A DNA stretch of 7,743 nucleotides, from the NCBI GenBank assembly GCA_025928215.1, contig JAICJW010000214.1, positions 1 through 7,743 of the forward strand, read 5' to 3'. Under the pieces are notes generated by a model. It was not told the origin of the DNA. It made no database searches and saw nothing but the letters and a program-made list of their open reading frames with translations. Positions 1 through 5,984 of this stretch are shown piece by piece (the stretch's first letter is position 1; every line of letters begins with the position of its first letter). The position numbers and the translations under genes were made by a program. The stretch comes from Chloroflexia bacterium. GTDB taxonomy: Bacteria; Chloroflexota; Chloroflexia; Thermomicrobiales; JALYUS01.

Positions 1-35
1 GGCGCGTAATAGGGGATCACGAAGAGAATCCTCAT
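1..35 (-). CDS. Start of a second glycosyltransferase (partial, cut by window edge)
   Basis: Reading leftward, the ATG at 35-33 opens MRILFVIPYYA before the window ends. A short basic start, a hydrophobic beta strand (ILFVIP) and a Tyr-Tyr-Ala turn form the usual first strand of a GT-B, GT4-like glycosyltransferase. The ATG shares bases with the TAA stop of the preceding gene (TAATG on the minus strand, 37-33), so the two are almost certainly co-transcribed and translationally coupled. There is no good Shine-Dalgarno in front of it (the upstream bases read AAGTCCGGCGA), which fits re-initiation by ribosomes finishing the upstream gene. Only 11 codons are visible, so the family call rests on this short N-terminus and the context. 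It could be another Rossmann-type enzyme such as an epimerase, though the Pro-Tyr-Tyr ending favours a glycosyltransferase. Confidence 0.6.
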   Translation of the reverse strand, partial: MRILFVIPYYA

Positions 36-1294
36 TATTCGCCGGACTTGCCCATACAGCCGTTCGTCGCGGGGCAATTCATCGGCGCCGAGGGGTTTGT
101 GAGAATCGCCAGGAGAGACCGCGCGCGGTGCCGGAAGGTGTGCTCTGCCAGCACGCGCTCGCGCGCCCGCGCGCCGATCGCGCGCCGCGCTCCCTCATCG
201 GTCAGCAATTGCCGATAGACCTCGACCGCCTGATCCGCGTCATCAAGCACGATCATCTCGCGGCCTGGCTCGAACCATTCTTCGAGGCCGGGATAGGGAC
301 TCGAGACGACGCAACACCCCATTGCAGCAAGTTCGAACGGCCGTGCCGTCGCGGAGCCATAGACGGATGTATGCGAGGCACGCGGGATATTCAGATTGAT
401 TTTACTGCGGCAACAGAACTCACGCAGTTTGCTGAATGAGAGATACGGCAACTGCTCGGTCCGACCCATATCCGCGAGCATCCGCGTACCGCGCACCGCG
501 AAACGGTGCGCGGGCAAACGATCACTTGCCCGCCCGATCATCTGCTCGATCCACTGCTCGCGATATTCCACGCCGTGACCATAGAAGAAGACATCAATAT
601 CCTGCCGGACTGGCAGCGGCGCAAAGACCTCCGGATCCGCGGCATAGGGCAAGGTATGAACGGCCCGAGCGCCCATCGCGCGCAGGGTCTCCGCGCTGCC
701 GATCGAGTTGCCGATGAACGCGTCATACTCCGAGACGTCCGCGCCCTGATAGATGCGGAAGCCGGAACGGAAGCCGTGCATGCTCGGCAGGCTCGCGGGC
801 AGGTCACCATCATAGTACACGACCGGCACGCCGTATCGCTCACGCAGCCACGCCGGGATGCCGGTCAGGTGGTTGAGCGGGACCGTGAGGAAGAGGACGG
901 CATCAATATCGCGCTCGCGCTCGAAGGTCTTGGTGAGCGCCCGCTTCCAGCGCGGACGAATCCACTGCTGCGCCAGGGTGCGCACGGCACGATCAGCAGT
1001 GGACTCCGGCTCTTCCTCTGTCCTGTCAGGAACTGGCGGCGCTCCAGCCGACCGGCTCGCTCGCGTGCGGACGGCATAGACAACGGGCCGCACCTTTTCG
1101 TAGATCGTTCCCTCCGTCGCGCAGGGGTTCGGTAGGGCGCGCCACCAGAGGGTGTCGGTCGCATGCCCATGATAGGGCATGACCAGAAGGTCTGCTCCCT
1201 CTTCATACAGGCCCTTGAGGAGTTGCCACCAGGACGGCGTGCAGGAGAACGGTGCGCTCAGATCGAGGGAGGAGCAAGCGACGAGGATTTTCAT
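35..1294 (-). CDS. CgeB-like GT-B glycosyltransferase
   Basis: A 419-residue cytoplasmic glycosyltransferase, predicted to move a sugar from a nucleotide-sugar donor to a growing surface glycan. The N-terminus MKILVACSS is a first Rossmann strand, followed by DLSAPFSCTP. A middle motif YYDGDLP lies near residues 160-166. The C-terminal domain has RPFELAAMG (about 318-326, with the Glu expected to contact the donor) and YPGLEEWFEPG (about 334-344), the pattern of the CgeB / Glyco_trans_1_2 group. There is no signal peptide or TM segment. The ATG at 1294 is preferred over an in-frame GTG at 1312 because AAAAGGG lies six bases upstream and the protein then begins exactly at the first strand. The C-terminal tail, rich in Pro, Asn and Cys (NCPATNGCMGKSGE), is beyond the fold and overlaps the next gene. 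Sugar and acceptor cannot be read from the sequence. The GT-B fold is secure; the exact family is less so. Confidence 0.87.
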   Translation of the reverse strand: MKILVACSSLDLSAPFSCTPSWWQLLKGLYEEGADLLVMPYHGHATDTLWWRALPNPCATEGTIYEKVRPVVYAVRTRASRSAGAPPVPDRTEEEPESTADRAVRTLAQQWIRPRWKRALTKTFERERDIDAVLFLTVPLNHLTGIPAWLRERYGVPVVYYDGDLPASLPSMHGFRSGFRIYQGADVSEYDAFIGNSIGSAETLRAMGARAVHTLPYAADPEVFAPLPVRQDIDVFFYGHGVEYREQWIEQMIGRASDRLPAHRFAVRGTRMLADMGRTEQLPYLSFSKLREFCCRSKINLNIPRASHTSVYGSATARPFELAAMGCCVVSSPYPGLEEWFEPGREMIVLDDADQAVEVYRQLLTDEGARRAIGARARERVLAEHTFRHRARSLLAILTNPSAPMNCPATNGCMGKSGE

Positions 1295-1356
1295 TCGTTT
1301 CCCTTTTGCCACCGCCGACTGAACTCACTGCTTCGCCGCGCACACTGGCGGGACCG

Positions 1357-1365
1357 AGTATAGCA
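1357..1365 (-). promoter_or_regulatory. Extended -10 promoter for the leftward glycosyltransferase
   Basis: The minus strand reads TGCTATACT over 1365-1357: a TATACT -10 hexamer (one mismatch to TATAAT) with the TG of an extended -10. The hexamer at 17-base spacing is GTCGCC, which is not a -35; TTGACC at 1397-1392 is too far (29 bases). Extended -10 promoters can work without a -35. Transcription would start near 1350, giving a leader of about 56 bases before the ATG at 1294. Confidence 0.55.
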
Positions 1366-1382
1366 TGGACCCTGGATCCGGC

Positions 1383-1395
1383 GACCGTGCCGGTC
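1383..1395. repeat. Small dyad (GACCG-TGC-CGGTC)
   Basis: A perfect 5-base inverted repeat with a 3-base centre. It lies about 33-45 bases upstream of the inferred leftward start, where a -35 box is missing, so a regulator site there is conceivable. A dyad this short is common by chance in GC-rich DNA. Confidence 0.25.
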
Positions 1396-1465
1396 AATCC
1401 TTGTCGAGCGAAGCTCATGTCCGCGCGATGTTCTCATCTCCCTTTCGTAGCCACGACGCACGCAC

Positions 1466-1493
1466 TTGGCAATATACAGCGAGTGTGTATCAT
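1466..1493 (+). promoter_or_regulatory. Candidate sigma-70 promoter for the rightward membrane genes
   Basis: TTGGCA (1466-1471) and TATCAT (1488-1493) are separated by 16 bases, each one mismatch from consensus. Transcription would begin near 1500, leaving a leader of about 145 bases before the ATG at 1645, or 85 before the alternative ATG at 1585. No better match lies closer to the gene. Confidence 0.45.
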
Positions 1494-1644
1494 GGGTGCG
1501 ATGGGGTGTGATGGTCGAGACGATACGATCCATGGCATTTACGAAGAATCCATACAGAGCATGTTCGCGCGGAAGTGCCACCTCATGTCCCCGCCGCTCC
1601 GCGACACACGACAAGAGCGTTCCCGAAAGGCGTACAGTATCGCT

Positions 1645-4233
1645 ATGAAGCGACCCTCACCATTCGTACTGATTGCCGTGCTACTGATTGCCGCGCTCAT
1701 CGTGGTAGACAATTTTCTCGTCAAATGTATTTTCTTCGGTGCCCTCCTCATCGTGGGATACACAGTTGTCCGCCGTCTTCCCGCGCGCGCATTCCGGGCC
1801 GTCGGGCGGAACAGAATCGCCGTGGTCCTTGGCACACTCATCGGCATCCTGGCAATCGTCGCCTTCTGCGTCATGGCTGGTACGCAGCCACGAGTCCAGA
1901 CGACCTACCGACCCGATCAGTTTTCCAAGACTAATGACATCGTTGACCAGCGAGGGTTCTATCAGACCGAGACGGACGCGGCGCAAAATCAGTACGTGTG
2001 GACACAGGAGCGTGCGACGATCGTCTTCGATTTTCTCGTCCATAAGCCGATCACGCTCACGGTCTCGATGCGGAGTGCGGCGGTCGCGGGGGGGCCGGAT
2101 ATACCGGTTCAGGTAATCGTGAACGGGCATGAGGTGGGGATGCTTCACCCTGACCCCGCAAACCCATCATTCCAACCGCTCAGCCTGCGGTTCGTTCCCT
2201 ATGATTGGGGTGGGGAACGCACGGAGATCAAGCTCATCCCCACGACCTTCAAGCCAAAGGGTGATACCCGCATCCTCGGCACGATGGTCCAGAGCATCAC
2301 GATAGACAAGAGTGACGCTTGGTCAACAATCGGGCGGCGGATGTGGCTTCTCTGGGCGCTGCCCGTGTTCGCGCTCGCCATGCTTGGCCTTACCTGGATA
2401 GCACGGCGGTTCCAGTCGTCCGCGGCCGGTTACGGGGCAATCGGGACAAGTCTGCTTGGGTGCGGATGCGCCGTCGGTATCGGAATCCTCATCCTGCGGA
2501 TCGGCTTCATCGAGCGGGACACGTATCATGCCTGGATCGTCGGCAGCGCGTATCTCATCTTTTGCTTTGCGGGAGTGGCGATTCTGCTTCCGTTCGGGGC
2601 GCCAGAGGCGGCAAGCCTTTTTTCACGATGGCGTTTGCTGATTGCGCGCTACCAGATACCGACGTACATCAAAACGCGGACGGCCGCCTTCACGCAGCCG
2701 ACAGCGTTCGAACCAGCACCGACGCGGTCGGCAATTCGCCGTGATTTGGTGCTCGTCTTCGTGATCGCTCTCGGCGTCCGGTTGATCTGGGTAACGATCA
2801 TGCCGCCGTGGCAGGCGCCGGATGAACCGGATCACTTTACCTATGTCGCACATATCGCGGAGCAGGCGGAGATACCCCGCCCACCCTATCCACCGTACCC
2901 CTATTATTCGGAGGAATTTACGCGGAGTGCGGGGCTAACACTCTTCGGGGAACTGAGTGCCGCAACCAGTGGGACGCAAGCGCCCGCGCTGCCCCACTTG
3001 CCGGTTTCCTATGATTATGCGTCGGCACGCTCGTACACCGGGAGCCATCAAGACCGGTTGACGTCCGCCGGGGCCCGCGCCACCGCATATCCGCCATTGT
3101 ATTATCTTTTGACCGCACTCCCATACAAACTCTTCCAGCATGCACCGATTCTCGCACGGCTATTCGCGGTGCGGTGCGGTTCCGCGATCCTGGGAGCATT
3201 GACATGCGTCTTCGGCTACTTGATGGCGTACGAACTGCGACGAGAACGGCGCTGGGGATGGGCACTCGCACTTTCCCTCGCTTTCCTGCCGATGTTCGTG
3301 TTCATTACCGCCACCGTGAACAACGATGTCGCGATGGATCTCGGCGCAACCGTGCTGATCTGGCTGCTTGTCCGGTTATACCGGCAGGAAACGATCTCCC
3401 TGCCGATCGCCGCCGTCGTTGGTCTCGTGAGCGGCTTGACGCTACTGGCAAAACCCGGCCCACTTCCCGTCGTTGTTGTGGTTGGTATATTTATGCTGGT
3501 GAGATTGTTCCCGCTCCTCACACGACCGCTTCACTACTCTCGACAACGGCTGGCCGCGCTTGGCGGGTATATCGCTGGTGGTCTGATCGGCTACGGCCCG
3601 TGGGTGCTCTTCCGCCATGCATATTATGGTGACCTTAGCCCCGGCCTCGGCTCCGTGACCTCCATTTTCCGCACACTGATCGGGATGACGCACGCCGCGG
3701 CCGCATCAGGTGCGACTGTACCGCTGGCGAAATTCACCTACCCACTCTCGGGTTACCTGCAGCACGAACGGCATCTCCCGCTGGAATATTTCCGATGGCT
3801 CTTTGTCAAGTCAATGTGGGGCAACTTCGGCTGGCTCGATGTGCCCCTGCCGGACAGCGCCTTCGCTGCCATCACCGTGATCTGCGGGATCGGCATCGTG
3901 GGTATCATCGTCCAACTTACGCTCCAATCGCGCCGCCGCCCGATTCTGCTCATCCTGCTCGCTTTCGTTGTGGCGCAGGTTGGTTTCCTCTTTCTTTTCG
4001 TGGATTACTATGAAAGTTATCGGACTTCCGGCGCAACCCTTGGGCTACAGGGGCGATACTTCTTCCCCGTCCTTGCCCCGGCGCTTTTCCTTCTCCTTTC
4101 CGGGTGGGATCACCTCTTCCGCGAGCGACCAGTCGCGCTACGGCTTGCCCCCTTCGTCATGGTGGGGTTACAACTGATTGGTCTCGCGACGATCCTCGCG
4201 CACTATTACGACGTGGTGATCGGATGGTCATGA
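1645..4233 (+). CDS. Large GT-C membrane glycosyltransferase, DUF2142-like, with extra N-terminal ectodomain module
   Basis: An 862-residue polytopic membrane protein, predicted to transfer sugar outside the membrane from a polyprenyl-phosphate donor. Three TM helices (about 7-26, 29-43, 58-78) lead to a 150-residue beta-rich ectodomain (80-230, ending GDTRILG...ITID). Three more helices follow (about 233-253, 264-285, 298-317), then a basic cytoplasmic loop. The catalytic core begins at helix 367-387, with PDEPDHF (392-398) in the following outer loop, NND at 559-561 and LQGRYFFP at 801-808. This combination matches the DUF2142/GT-C pattern as I remember it. Counting helices with the positive-inside rule puts both the ectodomain and the acidic motif outside. 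The start is uncertain: ATG 1645 begins right before the first helix but its GAAAGG lies 14 bases upstream, whereas ATG 1585 has GGAAG at nine bases and would add 20 Arg-rich residues. Its end overlaps the next gene. Sugar specificity is unknown. Confidence 0.82.
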   Translation: MKRPSPFVLIAVLLIAALIVVDNFLVKCIFFGALLIVGYTVVRRLPARAFRAVGRNRIAVVLGTLIGILAIVAFCVMAGTQPRVQTTYRPDQFSKTNDIVDQRGFYQTETDAAQNQYVWTQERATIVFDFLVHKPITLTVSMRSAAVAGGPDIPVQVIVNGHEVGMLHPDPANPSFQPLSLRFVPYDWGGERTEIKLIPTTFKPKGDTRILGTMVQSITIDKSDAWSTIGRRMWLLWALPVFALAMLGLTWIARRFQSSAAGYGAIGTSLLGCGCAVGIGILILRIGFIERDTYHAWIVGSAYLIFCFAGVAILLPFGAPEAASLFSRWRLLIARYQIPTYIKTRTAAFTQPTAFEPAPTRSAIRRDLVLVFVIALGVRLIWVTIMPPWQAPDEPDHFTYVAHIAEQAEIPRPPYPPYPYYSEEFTRSAGLTLFGELSAATSGTQAPALPHLPVSYDYASARSYTGSHQDRLTSAGARATAYPPLYYLLTALPYKLFQHAPILARLFAVRCGSAILGALTCVFGYLMAYELRRERRWGWALALSLAFLPMFVFITATVNNDVAMDLGATVLIWLLVRLYRQETISLPIAAVVGLVSGLTLLAKPGPLPVVVVVGIFMLVRLFPLLTRPLHYSRQRLAALGGYIAGGLIGYGPWVLFRHAYYGDLSPGLGSVTSIFRTLIGMTHAAAASGATVPLAKFTYPLSGYLQHERHLPLEYFRWLFVKSMWGNFGWLDVPLPDSAFAAITVICGIGIVGIIVQLTLQSRRRPILLILLAFVVAQVGFLFLFVDYYESYRTSGATLGLQGRYFFPVLAPALFLLLSGWDHLFRERPVALRLAPFVMVGLQLIGLATILAHYYDVVIGWS

Positions 4234-5102
4234 CACGCCTTCCGCGATTCCAGCGATTGCTGCCCGTCTTCATCGGGATCCTTATCCTTGTCGTGATCGG
4301 GCTCCTTCCCGTCTCACTGCCGACGCAGGATGACACGAATACGCAGGTAATCCCGCAAGGAGAGGGAGGTGACGCAGCTCCGCCGCGCCCCGTCGGAGAG
4401 ATTTTCGCAGGAGTCACCGTGGCGCAAGAGTTCCCAGCGACCGGGACAGAGATCAGCGCAGCCGCGCTCCTCCTTGCGACGTACCAACGCATCAACAGCG
4501 GCACAATTCAGGTAATGCTGCAGACACAGGCGAACGACCAGTGGCAGACGCTCGGCTCCGAGACCGTGGAGAAGACGGCGCTGCGGGATACGATGCTCTA
4601 TTCGGTGGAGTTCGATCCGCCGCTGGTGGTGAAGCGCGGCCAGCTCATGCGGATCGTCTTACAGGCGGACGGGAATAAGCAAAACGCTATCACCTGGTGG
4701 ACCAATCCATCATTCCAGCGTCCGGGGTTTGCTCTCTTCCTTAATGGCGATCCGCAGCCGGGAGTTGCGGAATTCCACATCTCCTATGCACGCGCCTCCG
4801 GTCGCCTGATAGAGATGATTGATCCTCTGTGGGCACGCATGACGGTCTTCCTCGACCCACTCTGGCGTGCGATTCTGGCCGTGGGTATCCTCGTTCTGCT
4901 CAGCAGTTTCTTCGTGCTCGGACGGTATTTGTCGGATAGGGCTGCCGTACCCTCGCATGAGCGCGTATCCCCGGCTCCTCCTCAAGACAGCGAGGAACGC
5001 GTTCTCGCCCTCGCTGGGGAAGAGCACGGGGGGATGCAGCCGGATCACCAGAACGGGGACCACGTACTTCCTGATCTGGCAGACCGCGGAGTTGACAGAT
5101 AA
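4230..5102 (+). CDS. Two-TM membrane protein with predicted beta-sandwich ectodomain
   Basis: A 290-residue protein of unknown function. A basic N-terminus (TRLPRFQR) precedes TM helix 11-29, an extracytoplasmic domain spans about 32-207, a second helix covers 213-231, and a 59-residue hydrophilic tail faces the cytoplasm. The ectodomain alternates short strands with the signature EFPATGTEISAAALLLATY (67-85), then NSGTIQVMLQ, LRD (118-120), FDPP (128-131) and RIVLQAD. I recall this order from jelly-roll-like domains attached to bacterial membrane glycosyltransferases, but I cannot name a family. I see no enzyme motif. The ATG at 4230 overlaps the upstream TGA (ATGA), with GGTGAT nine bases before it; the in-frame ATG at 4224 is the alternative. 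This coupling suggests a fixed ratio with the GT-C protein and a shared task outside the membrane, such as binding or presenting glycan. A promoter for the following genes overlaps the last codons. Confidence 0.78.
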   Translation: MTRLPRFQRLLPVFIGILILVVIGLLPVSLPTQDDTNTQVIPQGEGGDAAPPRPVGEIFAGVTVAQEFPATGTEISAAALLLATYQRINSGTIQVMLQTQANDQWQTLGSETVEKTALRDTMLYSVEFDPPLVVKRGQLMRIVLQADGNKQNAITWWTNPSFQRPGFALFLNGDPQPGVAEFHISYARASGRLIEMIDPLWARMTVFLDPLWRAILAVGILVLLSSFFVLGRYLSDRAAVPSHERVSPAPPQDSEERVLALAGEEHGGMQPDHQNGDHVLPDLADRGVDR

Positions 5103-5119
5103 GGGAGGCGGGGTATACT
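5092..5119 (+). promoter_or_regulatory. Near-consensus sigma-70 promoter inside the gene cluster
   Basis: TTGACA (5092-5097, perfect) and TATACT (5114-5119, one mismatch) are separated by 16 bases. The -35 lies within the last codons of the preceding gene and the stop codon (5100-5102) is in the spacer. Transcription would start near 5126, about 24 bases before the ATG at 5150. This is the strongest promoter match in the window and should give the ATPase and the last glycosyltransferase their own transcript. Confidence 0.75.
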
Positions 5120-5138
5120 CGCGACGGCACGTGGAATG

Positions 5139-5147
5139 AAGGTAGGT
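5139..5147 (+). promoter_or_regulatory. Ribosome binding site of the ABC ATPase gene
   Basis: AAGGTAGGT precedes the ATG at 5150; the AAGG core lies seven bases from the start. It fixes the start codon and sits within the short leader made from the promoter at 5092-5119. Confidence 0.6.
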
Positions 5148-5149
5148 CT

Positions 5150-5968
5150 ATGGCAGAGCACAATACGACAGTCGCCCCCATCATCGAAGTGAACAATGTC
5201 TCCCGCCGTTTCGTGCTCCATCATGAGCGGCCAAAAACGTTCCACGAACTCTTCGTGCGCACGCTGCAACGCGACAAGGGACACCGGGAAGACTTCTGGG
5301 CGCTGAAGGATGTCAACCTGACTGTCTACCCCGGTGACGCCGTCGGGATCATCGGGCGCAATGGCTCCGGCAAGAGCACCCTGCTGAAGTTAATCGCCGG
5401 GCTGATGCAACCGAGCAACGGCACGATCGCCGTCTATGGCACGATCGCCGCCCTACTCGAAGTGGGGGCCGGATTCCACCCGGACCTTTCCGGACGCGAG
5501 AACATCTACCTCAATGGCGCATTTCTCGGCCTCTCCAAAAAGCGACTGGCCAGGATCGTGCCGGACATTATCAATTTCAGCGAACTCGAACACTTCATTG
5601 ATGTGCCCGTCAAGCATTACTCCTCCGGGATGTACATGCGCCTGGGCTTCTCCATCGCGATCCACGTTGATCCGGATATCCTCATTACCGATGAAGTCTT
5701 CGCCGTCGGCGACGATGCCTTCCGCGCCAAGTGCGAGGGCATCATCAACGACTTTCGCAAGCGCGGAAAGACGATGCTCTTCGTCTCCCACGCGCTCGCG
5801 CAGGTACTCGCGCTGTGTGATCGGGCGATCTGGCTCGATCAGGGGCAGGTGCTCGCCGCCGGTAGCAGCGACTATGTCGCTCGCCAGTATCGGCAGTCCG
5901 TCACCGGCCTCACGAATGACGACGAAGCGGAGGCCAGCGTCGCCGACCTCGTCGTCTCCGCGACTTGA
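5150..5968 (+). CDS. Wzt/TagH-type polysaccharide ABC exporter, ATP-binding subunit
   Basis: A 272-residue cytoplasmic ATPase that should power export of a lipid-linked polysaccharide together with a Wzm/TagG-like permease. Walker A is GRNGSGKST (69-77), the signature is YSSGM in place of LSGGQ (157-161), Walker B is ILITDE (177-182) and the switch His is H214 in FVSHAL. The stretch LLEVGAGFHPDLSGRENIYLNG (102-123, part shown) is the hallmark of the O-antigen/teichoic acid export ATPases. The long insert before the core (about 24-50) is also usual for them. The C-terminus ends about 40 residues after the core, so the carbohydrate-recognition domain of long Wzt proteins is absent; a short acidic tail (NDDEAEAS) stands there instead. 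No permease gene lies beside it, which is unusual since wzm normally precedes wzt. The next gene starts 16 bases after its stop, so they are likely co-transcribed. Confidence 0.92.
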   Translation: MAEHNTTVAPIIEVNNVSRRFVLHHERPKTFHELFVRTLQRDKGHREDFWALKDVNLTVYPGDAVGIIGRNGSGKSTLLKLIAGLMQPSNGTIAVYGTIAALLEVGAGFHPDLSGRENIYLNGAFLGLSKKRLARIVPDIINFSELEHFIDVPVKHYSSGMYMRLGFSIAIHVDPDILITDEVFAVGDDAFRAKCEGIINDFRKRGKTMLFVSHALAQVLALCDRAIWLDQGQVLAAGSSDYVARQYRQSVTGLTNDDEAEASVADLVVSAT

Positions 5969-5984
5969 GAAGCACGCCATATTG

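Larger units (their letters stand above)
1295..1644. other. Divergent intergenic region with leader
   Basis: This is 350 bases between two divergent genes. The rightward frame stays open from 1252, so ATGs at 1492, 1561 and 1585 are all in frame with the membrane protein. The predicted extension is hydrophilic and Arg-rich and does not resemble a domain I know, so I treat most of it as non-coding. It holds one candidate promoter for each direction and a small dyad, listed separately. Downstream of the rightward promoter are three loosely repeated ATGG units at 1492, 1501 and 1511. I see no RNA gene, riboswitch or terminator with a T tract. Confidence 0.6.

Noticed and set aside
506..1135. A 209-codon plus-strand open frame opposite the CgeB-like gene
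   Set aside because: It is fully antisense to a well-supported glycosyltransferase, lacks a good ribosome site and has the composition of a shadow frame.
1252..1491. Start of the GT-C protein at the beginning of its open frame
   Set aside because: This would overlap the leftward gene and both candidate promoters, has no ribosome site, and encodes residues without domain character.
4867..5139. Frameshift or gene remnant at the end of the two-TM protein
   Set aside because: The alternative frame gives no recognisable protein and the annotated frame continues smoothly to a TAA after the TM helix. A hydrophilic cytoplasmic tail is a simpler reading.
5436..5984. In-frame N-terminal extension of the last glycosyltransferase
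   Set aside because: The extension is Ser/Arg/Pro-rich, overlaps the ABC ATPase in another frame, and would precede a canonical first Rossmann strand. The ATG at 5985 is the sensible start.
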